From Chryseosolibacter indicum (lineage in GTDB: Bacteria > Bacteroidota > Bacteroidia > Cytophagales > Cyclobacteriaceae), in the NCBI RefSeq assembly GCF_018598585.1, contig NZ_JAHESD010000003.1:124001-188000 (forward strand): a stretch of 64,000 nt of DNA, in the 5' to 3' direction. The translations under genes and the position numbers were made by a program. Below, in pieces: positions 17,517-26,189 of the stretch. The notes beneath the pieces were generated by a model, which saw only the letters and a program-made list of their open reading frames with translations, searched no databases and had not been told where the DNA came from. Positions within the stretch are counted from its first letter, which is position 1, and each line of letters starts with the position of its first letter.

Positions 17517-17939
17517 ATGTTACAGCCGAAACGAACCAAATTTAGAAAGACACAAAAGGGCCGTGTAAAAGGTATGGCTACTCGCGGGCATTCAATTGCC
17601 TTTGGATCTTTCGCATTAAAAGCATTAGAAGGCGGATGGATAACAGCACGTCAATTAGAAGCAGCTCGTATCGCTGTAACACGTGCTATGAAACGTGAGG
17701 GTCAGGTTTGGATTAGAATATTCCCTGATAAACCTGTAACACGTAAGCCTGCTGAAGTAAGGATGGGTAAAGGCAAAGGTGCTCCAGAATACTGGGTAGC
17801 TGTTATCAAGCCAGGAACGATCCTTTTTGAAGCAGGTGGTGTAAACTTAGCAACTGCAAAAGAAGCATTAGGTCTTGCAGAAGGTAAGTTGCCGATTAAA
17901 ACAAAATTCACAGTAAGAAGAGACTACGTAGAATCATAA
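17517..17939 (+). CDS. rplP: 50S ribosomal protein L16
   Basis: L16, 140 residues, sits near the A site and helps tRNA accommodation. [16 protein letters not shown] at the N-terminus, [17 protein letters not shown] and the C-terminal [12 protein letters not shown] are family hallmarks. Preceded by a 51-bp gap holding a hairpin and followed by rpmC after 6 bp. Confidence 0.98.
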   Translation: MLQPKRTKFRKTQKGRVKGMATRGHSIAFGSFALKALEGGWITARQLEAARIAVTRAMKREGQVWIRIFPDKPVTRKPAEVRMGKGKGAPEYWVAVIKPGTILFEAGGVNLATAKEALGLAEGKLPIKTKFTVRRDYVES

Positions 17940-17945
17940 AAAGTC

Positions 17946-18140
17946 ATGAAGAATTCTGAAATCAAGGCTCTGAGCGTAGCCGAGTTAAAAGACAAGATCA
18001 GCAGCGAAAAAGAAGCATTGCGCAAGTTAAAGTTTGCACATAGAATATCTTCTATTGAAAATCCTATGCGCATCAATTCAACACGTAAGTTGATCGCTAA
18101 ATTAAGCACAGAACTAAGATCGAAAGAACTTCAAAAATAA
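17946..18140 (+). CDS. rpmC: 50S ribosomal protein L29
   Basis: L29, 64 residues, a two-helix protein at the tunnel exit. [18 protein letters not shown] and the [20 protein letters not shown] segment match the family. Length is normal and spacing to rpsQ is 5 bp. Confidence 0.96.
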   Translation: MKNSEIKALSVAELKDKISSEKEALRKLKFAHRISSIENPMRINSTRKLIAKLSTELRSKELQK

Positions 18141-18145
18141 TTCCT

Positions 18146-18400
18146 ATGGAAAGGAACGAACGTAAAGAAAGAGTCGGGAAAGTAATAAGCAACAAAATGC
18201 AGAAGACAATCACTGTTGCTGTTGACAGAAAGGTAAAACACCCGATCTACGGAAAATTTGTTAACAGAACTACAACGTTCAAGGCTCATGACGAGAATAA
18301 TACCGCGGGTATTGGCGATACCGTACGTATTATGGAAACACGTCCTTTGAGCAAGGACAAGCGTTGGAGACTTGTTGAGATAGTAGAAAAAGCAAAATAA
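18146..18400 (+). CDS. rpsQ: 30S ribosomal protein S17
   Basis: S17, 84 residues, a primary 16S-binding OB-fold protein. [20 protein letters not shown] and KHPIYGKF are typical. The following gap of 109 bp is unusually long for this operon and is filled by a heptamer-repeat hairpin. Confidence 0.97.
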   Translation: MERNERKERVGKVISNKMQKTITVAVDRKVKHPIYGKFVNRTTTFKAHDENNTAGIGDTVRIMETRPLSKDKRWRLVEIVEKAK

Positions 18401-18405
18401 GAATT

Positions 18406-18475
18406 GCTTTATGCTTTCAGCTTTAAGCTTTTTGCTTCGAAAGGGCAGAGGCACAAAGCAAAAAGCAGAAGGTTG
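18406..18475. repeat. Heptamer-repeat hairpin in the rpsQ-rplN gap
   Basis: Five heptamers read GCTTTAT, GCTTTCA, GCTTTAA, GCTTTTT, GCTTCGA (18406-18440). Complement-type heptamers follow: AAGGGCA, GAGGCAC, AAAGCAA, AAAGCAG, AAGGTTG (18441-18475). The centre holds a perfect 11-bp inverted repeat, GCTTTTTGCTT at 18427-18437 with its partner at 18456-18466. The element fills most of the gap and would be transcribed within the ribosomal message. Confidence 0.8.
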
Positions 18476-18509
18476 ATAATAAAGGCAAACGAGATAAGAT
18501 TTAAAGAAT

Positions 18510-18878
18510 ATGATACGCACCGAAACCAGACTTACTGTAGCCGATAATAGTGGCGCGAAAGAAGTGCTTTGTATGCACGTACTAGGTGGTACCCGTAAAG
18601 GTTATGCATCTGTAGGCGACAAAATAGTTGTTACTGTTAAGTCTGCTTTGCCAACAAGCCAGGTTAAGAAAGGAACTGTTTCCAAAGCTGTGGTTGTTAG
18701 AACCGTAAAAGAAGTTAGAAGAAAAGACGGATCATACATCCGTTTTGAAGATAATGCTGCTGTACTTTTAAATGCACAGGATGAGCCTCGCGGTACTCGT
18801 ATTTTTGGACCAGTTGCTCGTGAGCTAAGAGAAAAGCAGTTTATGAAAATTGTATCATTGGCCCCTGAAGTTATTTAA
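18510..18878 (+). CDS. rplN: 50S ribosomal protein L14
   Basis: L14, 122 residues, forms an inter-subunit bridge. [20 protein letters not shown] and the C-terminal [20 protein letters not shown] are standard. It lies 3 bp before rplX. Confidence 0.98.
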   Translation: MIRTETRLTVADNSGAKEVLCMHVLGGTRKGYASVGDKIVVTVKSALPTSQVKKGTVSKAVVVRTVKEVRRKDGSYIRFEDNAAVLLNAQDEPRGTRIFGPVARELREKQFMKIVSLAPEVI

Positions 18879-18881
18879 GCC

Positions 18882-19223
18882 ATGCAGAAAAAAAACACTA
18901 AGCAGCCTAAGCTGCATATCAAAAAAGGTGATACTGTAAAAGTAATCGCTGGTGATGATAAGGGTAAAGAAGGAAAAGTTCTTGATGTTATCCTTGATAA
19001 AAGACGTGCTGTTGTAGAAGGAGTAAATATTCACACAAAGCATGAAAAGCCTTCTGCTGGCAAACCTGAAGGTGGGATTAAAAAGGTAGAGGCTCCTATC
19101 CATGTGAGCAACCTGATGTTAGTTGATCCTGCTAGTGGTAAGACTACAAGAGTTGGAAGAAAGCTTAACGATAAAAGTAAGCTTCAGCGATATTCAAAGA
19201 AAACCGGAGAATTTATTAAGTAA
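18882..19223 (+). CDS. rplX: 50S ribosomal protein L24
   Basis: L24, 113 residues, an assembly-initiating protein with a KOW motif ([20 protein letters not shown]). The N-terminus has a short Lys/Gln-rich extension. The stop codon overlaps the rplE start. Confidence 0.97.
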   Translation: MQKKNTKQPKLHIKKGDTVKVIAGDDKGKEGKVLDVILDKRRAVVEGVNIHTKHEKPSAGKPEGGIKKVEAPIHVSNLMLVDPASGKTTRVGRKLNDKSKLQRYSKKTGEFIK

Positions 19224-19780
19224 TGGCAACTCCAAGATTAAAGGACAAATACTCAAAAGAAATTGTCCCTGCTCTAAAGCAGAAATTCAATTACAAATCT
19301 GTTATGCAGGTACCTAAGATCGAGAAGATCTGCATTAATAAAGGTATGGGTATAGCTGTAACAGATAAAAAACTGATCGATGTAGCAGTTGAGGAAATCA
19401 CTAACATCACTGGTCAGAAAGCTGTCGCTACTCGCTCTAAGAAGGCTATCTCTAACTTTAAGTTAAGAGAAAACATGCCAATTGGTGTGCGTGTGACCCT
19501 GCGCGGAGACAGAATGTACGAATTCATGGATAGACTTATGAATATCGCTTTGCCGCGTGTTCGTGACTTCCGTGGTGTAAGTGCAAAAGGATTTGATGGT
19601 CATGGAAATTATACGCTTGGCGTAAAAGAGCAAATCATATTTCCTGAGATCTCAATTGATAAGGTTAACAAAATTAGCGGTATGGATATTACCTTTGTTA
19701 CTACTGCTAAAACTGACGAAGAAAGCTATGAGCTCCTGAAAGAACTAGGGATGCCATTTGCAAATAAACAATCATCATAA
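19223..19780 (+). CDS. rplE: 50S ribosomal protein L5
   Basis: L5, 185 residues, binds 5S rRNA and contacts P-site t[38 protein letters not shown] and [20 protein letters not shown] are family patterns. One-base overlap with rplX; rpsN starts 1 bp after its stop. Confidence 0.98.
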   Translation: MATPRLKDKYSKEIVPALKQKFNYKSVMQVPKIEKICINKGMGIAVTDKKLIDVAVEEITNITGQKAVATRSKKAISNFKLRENMPIGVRVTLRGDRMYEFMDRLMNIALPRVRDFRGVSAKGFDGHGNYTLGVKEQIIFPEISIDKVNKISGMDITFVTTAKTDEESYELLKELGMPFANKQSS

Positions 19781-19781
19781 C

Positions 19782-20051
19782 ATGGCTAAATTATCTGTAA
19801 TAGCTAGACAGGCAAAAAGAGAAAAGCTTGTAGCTGTAAAAGCAGCGAAAAGAAAGGCTTTGAAAGAAGCTGGTGATTATATCGGTCTGGATAAACTTCC
19901 TCGTAACGCTTCGCCGGTTCGTCTAAAGAACCGTTGTAAACTTACAGGTCGTCCAAGAGGATATATGGGTAAGTTCGGTGTATGCCGTAACATATTCCGG
20001 GAAATGGCCTCTGACGGCAAAATCCCTGGTTTAACTAAAGCTAGCTGGTAA
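19782..20051 (+). CDS. rpsN: 30S ribosomal protein S14 (zinc-free long form)
   Basis: S14, 89 residues from the ATG at 19782 ([16 protein letters not shown]). The in-frame ATG at 19758 lies inside rplE and is rejected. It is the long form without the paired CxxC zinc ligands. [20 protein letters not shown] is the conserved core. A 231-bp gap with repeats and a new promoter follows. Confidence 0.97.
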   Translation: MAKLSVIARQAKREKLVAVKAAKRKALKEAGDYIGLDKLPRNASPVRLKNRCKLTGRPRGYMGKFGVCRNIFREMASDGKIPGLTKASW

Positions 20052-20060
20052 TCCTGATAG

Positions 20061-20139
20061 CTACGAACTTCGGGTCGCGGAGTTACGGGCAATTGGAAGC
20101 AGCGTTCTTTGCTGAAATCTAGCATCTGAATCAAGAAAT
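20061..20139. repeat. Degenerate heptamer repeats in the rpsN-rpsH gap
   Basis: Two runs with 7-bp period are visible: CTACGAA, CTTCGGG, TCGCGGA, GTTACGG at 20061-20088, and CTGAAAT, CTAGCAT, CTGAATC, AAGAAAT at 20112-20139. The CTGAAAT unit recurs exactly in the rpsK-rpsD gap. No coding potential is seen. Confidence 0.55.
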
Positions 20140-20198
20140 ATTGGTTGCTGAGTATCAAGGTCCGATTTGAAGATTTTCAATAGGAAACCAGATAACAG

Positions 20199-20229
20199 TT
20201 TGAATAATTAAAATTGTTCGATATCTTTG
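20199..20229 (+). promoter_or_regulatory. Internal promoter before rpsH
   Basis: TTTG at 20199-20202, a 19-bp spacer and TATCTTTG at 20222-20229 exactly match the Bacteroidota promoter and the element before rplC, including the following CAG. It divides the long operon into two transcription units, with rpsH onward able to be expressed separately. Confidence 0.75.
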
Positions 20230-20230
20230 C

Positions 20231-20265
20231 AGCCCGGTTTTAAAAAAACACGGGCTTGCTTTTTA
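20231..20265 (+). terminator. Hairpin with T tract in the rpsH leader (attenuator or terminator of upstream transcripts)
   Basis: AGCCCG (20231-20236) pairs with CGGGCT (20251-20256) and is followed by TGCTTTTT. It starts only 2 bp after the -7 element, so a transcript from that promoter would include little of the left arm. The hairpin is therefore better placed to end readthrough from the upstream rpsN segment, which would isolate the two halves of the operon. Confidence 0.5.
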
Positions 20266-20282
20266 AATAAAGGAATAAGAAA

Positions 20283-20681
20283 ATGACTGATCCTATAGCA
20301 GACTACTTAACCCGGTTGCGGAATGCCATAAAGGCCAACCACCGCGTGGTGGAGATCCCTGCTTCCAACCTTAAGAAAGAGATAACCAAAGTGTTATTTG
20401 ATAAAGGTTATATCCTTAACTACAAGTTTGAGGATACACAAAATAACCAGGGCAGTATAAAGATTGCCTTGAAGTACAATCCTGAAACAAGAGAATCAGC
20501 GATTACAAGCCTTGAGCGGGTAAGTACACCTGGTCTTAGACAGTATGCGAGCGCATCAACAATGCCGCGCGTAATGAATGGATTAGGAGTAGCCATTCTT
20601 TCAACTTCCCGAGGTGTTATCACCGACAAGGAAGCTAGGAATATGAATGTTGGTGGTGAAGTTTTGTGTTACGTTTACTAA
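20283..20681 (+). CDS. rpsH: 30S ribosomal protein S8
   Basis: S8, 132 residues, a central 16S-binding protein. [15 protein letters not shown] and the C-terminal [20 protein letters not shown] are typical. First gene after the internal promoter. In enterobacteria S8 represses the spc operon; the first-gene position here would suit a similar role, but no binding site is demonstrated. Confidence 0.98.
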   Translation: MTDPIADYLTRLRNAIKANHRVVEIPASNLKKEITKVLFDKGYILNYKFEDTQNNQGSIKIALKYNPETRESAITSLERVSTPGLRQYASASTMPRVMNGLGVAILSTSRGVITDKEARNMNVGGEVLCYVY

Positions 20682-20692
20682 TCCGATAAGCC

Positions 20693-21247
20693 ATGTCACG
20701 TATAGGTAAAAAAGCGATAACAATACCCTCAGGAGTTACATTCAATTTTGCTAATAACAAAGTGAGTGTTAAAGGCCCAAAAGGTGAATTACATCAAGAT
20801 ATTGACCCTGACTTTAAGATTACGAAGCAGGAAGATGGCTCAATATTGGTCGAAAGACCTACAGATCAAAAGCGTCACAAGTCAATGCATGGATTATACA
20901 GAGCGTTGATCGCAAACATGATCGAAGGCGTATCTAAAGGGTATAAGACAAATATGGAATTGATCGGTGTTGGTTATAAAGCAACCGCCCAATCAAACGT
21001 GCTTGAACTTAGCTTAGGATATTCACATAACGTTTTCGTTGCAATTCCATCTGAAATTAAGGTTACAGCTACCCAGGAAAAGGGGGGTAATCCAACAATT
21101 TCTTTGGAAGGTAACGATAAGCAGTTGATTGGTCAGGTAGCAGCAAAGATAAAGTCACTTCGTAAAGTTGAACCTTACAAAGGAAAAGGTATTCGCTTCG
21201 TTGGTGAATTTGTTCGTAGAAAAGCTGGTAAGGCTGCTGCTAAATAA
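20693..21247 (+). CDS. rplF: 50S ribosomal protein L6
   Basis: L6, 184 residues, at the factor-binding base of the L7/L12 stalk. MSRIGKKAITIPSGVTFNFA and the C-terminal signature EPYKGKGIRFVGEFVRRKAG are present. Follows rpsH by 11 bp. Confidence 0.98.
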   Translation: MSRIGKKAITIPSGVTFNFANNKVSVKGPKGELHQDIDPDFKITKQEDGSILVERPTDQKRHKSMHGLYRALIANMIEGVSKGYKTNMELIGVGYKATAQSNVLELSLGYSHNVFVAIPSEIKVTATQEKGGNPTISLEGNDKQLIGQVAAKIKSLRKVEPYKGKGIRFVGEFVRRKAGKAAAK

Positions 21248-21306
21248 TAAAATAAGTGATAAAAGTCCGTAAGGGCATTAAAAGCATCATAGATTAAGAT
21301 AGACCT

Positions 21307-21654
21307 ATGGCAGGCAAGAATAGAGAAAGACGCGCTAGAATTAAGTCCGGTATCCGGAAGAAAATCAGTGGAACAACAGAGAGACCAAGATTGTCAATCT
21401 TTAGAAGTAACACTGGCATCTATGCGCAAGTTATTGACGATGTAAAGCAAGTAACAATTGTTGCGGCTTCTACTATTGAGTTAGGAAAGAAAAATCTCAA
21501 TCAGGAGAATGCTAAAGACACAGGTAAAAAAATAGCTGAAAAGGCCATTGCTGCAGGTGTTCAGTCAATTGTCTTTGATCGTAATGGTTACCTCTATCAT
21601 GGCAATGTGAAAGCGTTTGCTGAAGGTGCCAGAGAAGGTGGTTTAAAATTCTAA
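21307..21654 (+). CDS. rplR: 50S ribosomal protein L18
   Basis: L18, 115 residues, binds 5S rRNA together with L5. [20 protein letters not shown] and [20 protein letters not shown] are family patterns. Separated from rplF by 59 bp of AT-rich sequence. Confidence 0.97.
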   Translation: MAGKNRERRARIKSGIRKKISGTTERPRLSIFRSNTGIYAQVIDDVKQVTIVAASTIELGKKNLNQENAKDTGKKIAEKAIAAGVQSIVFDRNGYLYHGNVKAFAEGAREGGLKF

Positions 21655-21675
21655 AGAATAAGAGAAATTTAAAAT

Positions 21676-22194
21676 ATGTCTGTAAGCAATATCAGCACAG
21701 TAAAAGCTAGTGAAATCGACTTAAAAGAAAGAGTCGTTGCTATAGAACGTGTTGCTAAGGTGGTAAAGGGTGGTCGCAGATTCAGTTTTGCTGCCATAGT
21801 AGTTGTAGGCGATGGCAATGGCGTTGTAGGTTATGGTCTTGGTAAAGCCAACGAGGTAACTGATGCAATCACTAAAGGAATCGACGATGCGAAAAAGCAC
21901 TTGGTGAAAGTTCCCATTATTAAAGGAACCGTGCCCCATGAGTCTATCGGTAAGTTCGGTGGTGGACTAGTATTGTTGAAGCCTGCTTCTCCTGGTACTG
22001 GTGTAATCGCCGGTGGTGCGATGCGCGCAGTATTAGAAAGTGCTGGAGTTCATAACGTACTAGCTAAGTCTAAAGGCTCATCAAATCCTCATAACGTTGT
22101 GAAAGCTACTTTTAAAGCTTTAACAGGAATGAGAGATGCTTATAGTATAGCAAGAAATAGAGGAGTGGCTTTGTCTAAAGTTTTTAACGGGTAA
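21676..22194 (+). CDS. rpsE: 30S ribosomal protein S5
   Basis: S5, 172 residues, involved in decoding fidelity and mRNA unwinding. [20 protein letters not shown] and the [19 protein letters not shown] helix region are intact. Followed by rpmD after 6 bp. Confidence 0.98.
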   Translation: MSVSNISTVKASEIDLKERVVAIERVAKVVKGGRRFSFAAIVVVGDGNGVVGYGLGKANEVTDAITKGIDDAKKHLVKVPIIKGTVPHESIGKFGGGLVLLKPASPGTGVIAGGAMRAVLESAGVHNVLAKSKGSSNPHNVVKATFKALTGMRDAYSIARNRGVALSKVFNG

Positions 22195-22200
22195 ATTCCA

Positions 22201-22380
22201 TGGCTAAAGTACAGATAACACAAACCAGAAGCACAATAAAGAGACCTGATACCCAGATCCGTACCATTAAAGCGTTGGGCTTAGGTAAGATTAATAGGTC
22301 AGTTGAGGTTGAGTTAACTCCTCAGATTGCTGGTATGATCAGAAAGGTAAATCATTTGATCACTGTAAAAGAACTTTAAA
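22201..22380 (+). CDS. rpmD: 50S ribosomal protein L30
   Basis: L30, 59 residues ([20 protein letters not shown] at the start, then a [20 protein letters not shown] core). Small ferredoxin-like-fold protein of the large subunit. It fills the rpsE-rplO interval exactly; the stop codon is directly followed by the rplO ATG. Confidence 0.97.
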
Positions 22381-22827
22381 ATGAAATTACATACACTAAA
22401 ACCTGCAGAAGGTTCGGTAAGAACAAATAAAAGACTTGGACGTGGTCAGGGATCTGGAGGTTCAACTGCAGGTCGTGGTCACAAGGGTGCTCAATCAAGG
22501 TCGGGTTATCACGCAAAGCCTGGTTTTGAAGGCGGTCAGATGCCACTACAGAGACGTGTCCCTAAATTTGGTTTTAAGAATAATAATAAAGTATATTATA
22601 AAGCGGTTAATTTAGACGCATTAGAAACTTTAGCTGCTAAAAATAGTGGAGGAAACATAAGCCTTCAGTTTTTAATTGAGAACGGAATCGTTGGTAAAAA
22701 CGATAAAGTTAAAGTTTTAGGAAGAGGAGAGTTAAAGTCAAAAATCAGCGTTGAAGCTCATGCGTTTTCAGCTACTGCAACAAAAGCAATTGAAACCGCT
22801 GGCGGATCAGCTACAATCGTGAAATAA
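22381..22827 (+). CDS. rplO: 50S ribosomal protein L15
   Basis: L15, 148 residues. MKLHTLKPAEGSVRTNKRLG, a Gly-rich GRGQGSGGSTAGRGHKGAQS stretch and GGQMPLQRRVPKFGF are diagnostic. It begins immediately after rpmD and overlaps the secY start by one base (TAATG). Confidence 0.98.
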   Translation: MKLHTLKPAEGSVRTNKRLGRGQGSGGSTAGRGHKGAQSRSGYHAKPGFEGGQMPLQRRVPKFGFKNNNKVYYKAVNLDALETLAAKNSGGNISLQFLIENGIVGKNDKVKVLGRGELKSKISVEAHAFSATATKAIETAGGSATIVK

Positions 22828-24152
22828 TGAAGCGTTTCTTTCAGACCATAAGGAACATTTTCTCAATCGAAGATCTTCGTGTAAGAATCCTCAATACAAT
22901 AGGATTCTTAATCGTCTTCAGATTAGGATCTTATATTGTTCTTCCAGGTGTAGATCCTACCCACCCTAGCTTAGCAGGTGGCGGAGCTACGGAAGGTATT
23001 CTAGGCTTGTTAAATACATTCTTAGGCGGATCATTCAGCCGTGCTTCGGTTTTTGCATTGGGTATAATGCCTTATATCTCTGCATCAATTATTGTTCAGC
23101 TGTTAACTTTTGCAGTTCCTTATTTTCAGAAACTTCAAAAAGAAGGTGAGTCAGGGCGTAAACGTCTTAATCAGATAACTAGGGTACTAACAATATTTAT
23201 TACCGGCTTCCAGGGATATGCTTACATCCGCGGAACTATCGACGCTGGTGCTATTATTGATCCGGGTTTCTTCTTCTTTTTCTCATCAATCACTACGCTT
23301 ATAGCCGGAACAATGTTTTGTATGTGGTTAGGTGAGCGTATCACCGATAAAGGTATTGGTAATGGTATTTCAGTACTTATCATGATCGGTATTGTTTCTA
23401 GACTTCCTTTGGCTGTTTACGATGAAGCAGTTAACAACCGTGGAATGAATGGTGCACTGTTATTTATTATTGAATTGATTGTATTGTTTGCTGTGGTAAT
23501 GGGGGTTATTATGCTTACTCAGGCGACACGCAGAATTCCTATTCAGTATGCAAAACAGGTAATAGGTAACAAGCTTTATGGTGGTAAGCGCGATTTCATA
23601 CCATTGAAGTTAAATTCAGCTGGTGTTATGCCGATCATCTTCGCTCAGGCTTTAATGTTTATACCTGTATTGTTAGCTGGGCTTTGGAGAGATACTGAAG
23701 CAGGTGCTTATATCGGGTCAACATTTTCTGATCCTTATTCATGGCAGTACAGCCTTGTGTTTGCATCATTGATCTTGATCTTTACATTCTTTTATACAGC
23801 GATTACAATTAACTCTAATGATATCGCTGATAATTTGAAAAGAAACGGTGGTTTCGTTCCAGGTGTAAAACCAGGAAAGCAGACTGCAGAATTTATAGAT
23901 ACTGTATTGTCTAGAATAACATTGCCAGGTGCACTGTTTCTGGCAATCATTGCAATTCTGCCCTCGTTTGCTGTGAAAGCAGGAATTGGGCAGAACTTCG
24001 CTCAATTCTACGGTGGTACTTCTCTATTAATTATGGTTGGTGTTATTCTTGACACCCTTCAACAGATAGAAAGTTATTTACTGATGAGACATTACGAGGG
24101 CATGATGAAGTCAGGTAGAGTAAAAGGACGTTCTCAATTTGCTGCGGCCTAA
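22827..24152 (+). CDS. secY: Protein translocase subunit SecY
   Basis: Channel-forming subunit of the SecYEG translocon, 441 residues with about ten membrane helices. The plug region (GILGLLNTFLGGSFSRASVF), LGERITDKGIGNGIS and the C-terminal NRNGGFVPGV-like segment (KRNGGFVPGVKPGKQT) are typical. Start overlaps the rplO stop; map follows after 7 bp. Confidence 0.98.
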   Translation: MKRFFQTIRNIFSIEDLRVRILNTIGFLIVFRLGSYIVLPGVDPTHPSLAGGGATEGILGLLNTFLGGSFSRASVFALGIMPYISASIIVQLLTFAVPYFQKLQKEGESGRKRLNQITRVLTIFITGFQGYAYIRGTIDAGAIIDPGFFFFFSSITTLIAGTMFCMWLGERITDKGIGNGISVLIMIGIVSRLPLAVYDEAVNNRGMNGALLFIIELIVLFAVVMGVIMLTQATRRIPIQYAKQVIGNKLYGGKRDFIPLKLNSAGVMPIIFAQALMFIPVLLAGLWRDTEAGAYIGSTFSDPYSWQYSLVFASLILIFTFFYTAITINSNDIADNLKRNGGFVPGVKPGKQTAEFIDTVLSRITLPGALFLAIIAILPSFAVKAGIGQNFAQFYGGTSLLIMVGVILDTLQQIESYLLMRHYEGMMKSGRVKGRSQFAAA

Positions 24153-24159
24153 AAGCTGA

Positions 24160-24972
24160 ATGATTAACTTAAAAACGGAAGAAGAGTTAGTAATTATTCG
24201 TGAGTCGTCCCAGTTATTAGGGAAGGCACATGGAGAGATTGCTAAAAGAATTCAACCAGGTGTAAAGACAATTACACTGGATAAGTTAGCAGAGGAGTTT
24301 ATCCGGGATAATGGAGGAATTCCTTCTTTTAAAAATTATCGTGGCTTTCCAGCGTCATTATGCATCTCAGTAAATGAGGTAGTAGTGCATGGATTCCCAG
24401 GGAGTTATGAACTAAAAGAAGGCGATATCATTTCTATTGATTGCGGTGTTCAGTTTAAGGGATACCATAGTGACTCTGCATATACCTATCCATTAGAGGG
24501 TGTAAAGAAGGAGGCGCTGCTGCTCTTGGAAAGAACTTATGATTCGCTTTACTTAGGCATTGCTCAAGCTAAAGCGGGTAACAGAATAGGAGATGTTGCT
24601 TTCGCAATCCAAAACTATGTAGAAAGCTTTGGATACGGAGTAGTGAGGGAACTTGTAGGTCATGGTGTTGGAAAGAAGCTTCATGAAGATCCTGAGGTTC
24701 CAAACTACGGTAAGCGAGGTAAAGGAATAAAGATAGTTCCTGGAATGGTATTCGCGATTGAACCAATGATTAATCAAGGAACCAAAAGTGTTGTTCAGGA
24801 ACGTGATGGATGGACGATCCGCACAGCGGACAAGAAGCCTTCTGCCCATTTTGAGCATATGGTGGCCATTCACAAAGACAGGACGGAAATATTAACAACA
24901 CACGAGTACATAGAAGAAAATTATAGCTATAAGTGGCGAAACAAAGGTCAATTGAGCAAGATGGAACTATAA
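24160..24972 (+). CDS. map: Methionine aminopeptidase type I
   Basis: Removes the initiator methionine from new proteins, 270 residues. Metal ligands are visible in [18 protein letters not shown] (two Asp), [11 protein letters not shown] (His), FAIEPMIN (Glu) and FEHMVAI (Glu). The conserved substrate-contact His lies in [11 protein letters not shown]. The last 40 bp overlap the infA coding region. Confidence 0.97.
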   Translation: MINLKTEEELVIIRESSQLLGKAHGEIAKRIQPGVKTITLDKLAEEFIRDNGGIPSFKNYRGFPASLCISVNEVVVHGFPGSYELKEGDIISIDCGVQFKGYHSDSAYTYPLEGVKKEALLLLERTYDSLYLGIAQAKAGNRIGDVAFAIQNYVESFGYGVVRELVGHGVGKKLHEDPEVPNYGKRGKGIKIVPGMVFAIEPMINQGTKSVVQERDGWTIRTADKKPSAHFEHMVAIHKDRTEILTTHEYIEENYSYKWRNKGQLSKMEL

Positions 24973-25151
24973 GTGAAGCATTGTCAAATGCAATGTTTCG
25001 GGTAACTCTGGAAAATGGCCATGAGGTGCTGGCCCATATTTCTGGTAAGATGCGCATGAACTATATTCGTATTTTGCCGGGAGATAGAGTAAGGTTGGAG
25101 ATGTCACCTTACGATTTAACAAAAGGAAGAATTGTATTCAGATATAAATAG
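24933..25151 (+). CDS. infA: Translation initiation factor IF-1
   Basis: OB-fold factor of 72 residues that blocks the A site during initiation. It begins with GTG at 24933 ([20 protein letters not shown]), 40 bp inside the end of map in another frame. The family N-terminus MAKQxxIxxDG shows that this start is correct, so the overlap is real. The GTG and overlap may lower IF-1 output or couple it to Map. Confidence 0.97.
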   Translation: MAKQRSIEQDGTISEALSNAMFRVTLENGHEVLAHISGKMRMNYIRILPGDRVRLEMSPYDLTKGRIVFRYK

Positions 25152-25186
25152 ATAGGGACTTCGTTGTCTCAACAAATTAAAAGAAA

Positions 25187-25303
25187 ATGAAAGTTAAAGC
25201 ATCCATAAAGAAGCGCAGCGCGGACTGTAAGATTATCAGACGCAAGGGCAAGTTGTATGTGATTAACAAGAAAAATCCAAGATATAAACAAAGACAAGGT
25301 TAA
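25187..25303 (+). CDS. rpmJ: 50S ribosomal protein L36 (zinc-free variant)
   Basis: L36, 38 residues ([20 protein letters not shown] at the N-terminus, NPRYKQRQG at the end). Of the four zinc ligands of the standard form (C11, C14, C27, H33 in E. coli-like numbering), only C14 remains; the others read Ser, Asn and Tyr. The zinc ribbon is therefore lost, as in C-minus paralogues. Lies between infA and rpsM. Confidence 0.96.
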   Translation: MKVKASIKKRSADCKIIRRKGKLYVINKKNPRYKQRQG

Positions 25304-25309
25304 CAGACT

Positions 25310-25690
25310 ATGGCACGTATCGCTGGTGTAGATATTCCTGATAATAAAAGAGGTGAAATCAGCCTCACCTATATTTTTGGTATTGGCCGCAAGTCAGCCC
25401 AAAAAATTCTTAGCCAAGCCAATGTAGATTGGGACAAAAAGGTTAAGGAATGGAATGACGATGAGTCAAATGCTATCAGGGCAATTATTGCGGAACAATT
25501 CAGAATTGAAGGTGTTCTTAAGTCTGAGATTCAGTTAAGTATCAAGCGCTTAATGGATATTGGATGTTATCGTGGTCTACGTCATCGCAAAGGATTACCT
25601 GTGCGTGGACAAACTACGAAAAACAATGCGCGTACTCGTAAAGGTAAGCGTAAGACTGTAGCCAACAAGAAAAAGGCAACTAAAGGTTAA
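25310..25690 (+). CDS. rpsM: 30S ribosomal protein S13
   Basis: S13, 126 residues, in the 30S head contacting P-site tRNA and L5. [20 protein letters not shown], the HhH-like [11 protein letters not shown] and the basic C-terminus [20 protein letters not shown] are diagnostic. First gene of the alpha-operon part, 6 bp after rpmJ. Confidence 0.98.
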   Translation: MARIAGVDIPDNKRGEISLTYIFGIGRKSAQKILSQANVDWDKKVKEWNDDESNAIRAIIAEQFRIEGVLKSEIQLSIKRLMDIGCYRGLRHRKGLPVRGQTTKNNARTRKGKRKTVANKKKATKG

Positions 25691-25718
25691 TTGATATAAA
25701 GAGGTAAACTTTTCAATA

Positions 25719-26117
25719 ATGGCGACTGCTGATAAGAGAAAAGATAAAGCAAAAAAAAGAGTAGTAAACGTTGAGGCTGTTGGTCAGGCTCATATCCAGG
25801 CTACCTTCAATAACATCATCATTTCGTTGACTAACACAACAGGACAAGTAATTTCCTGGGCGTCGGCTGGTAAAATGGGATTTAAAGGTTCTAAGAAAAA
25901 CACACCTTATGCTGCTCAAACAGCCGCGCAGGAGTGTGCTACAAAGGCGTATGAGCTAGGATTGAGAAAAGTTGAAGTCTTTGTTAAAGGTCCAGGTGCT
26001 GGTCGTGAATCTGCAATCCGTACTATTCAAGGTGCAGGAATTGAAGTAACTGCAATTCGCGATGTTACTCCGCTTCCGCATAATGGATGCAGACCTCCAA
26101 AGAAAAGAAGAGTATAA
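25719..26117 (+). CDS. rpsK: 30S ribosomal protein S11
   Basis: S11, 132 residues, in the mRNA-exit platform. [20 protein letters not shown] and [19 protein letters not shown] match the family, and [15 protein letters not shown] ends the protein as usual. A 72-bp gap with heptamer repeats follows. Confidence 0.98.
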   Translation: MATADKRKDKAKKRVVNVEAVGQAHIQATFNNIIISLTNTTGQVISWASAGKMGFKGSKKNTPYAAQTAAQECATKAYELGLRKVEVFVKGPGAGRESAIRTIQGAGIEVTAIRDVTPLPHNGCRPPKKRRV

Positions 26118-26126
26118 TAAGTTAAA

Positions 26127-26180
26127 ATTTCTAGTTCAAGTCTTAACGTAAATTGAGATTTAGAATCTGAAATCTGAAAT
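26127..26180. repeat. Heptamer repeats in the rpsK-rpsD gap
   Basis: TTGAGAT, TTAGAAT, CTGAAAT, CTGAAAT run in register from 26153 to 26180. A degenerate opposed arm begins ATTTCTA, GTTCAAG at 26127-26140; its ATTTC can pair with the final GAAAT. Same family as 18406-18475 and 20061-20139. Confidence 0.65.
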
Positions 26181-26189
26181 AATATAATC

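Noticed and set aside
18131-18520. 129-codon open frame on the minus strand over rpsQ and the rpsQ-rplN gap
   Set aside because: Produced by antisense reading of rpsQ plus the heptamer repeat; no plausible protein.
20041-20282. Missing gene in the rpsN-rpsH gap
   Set aside because: The 231-bp gap has no open frame with ribosomal homology; it is accounted for by repeats, a promoter and a hairpin.
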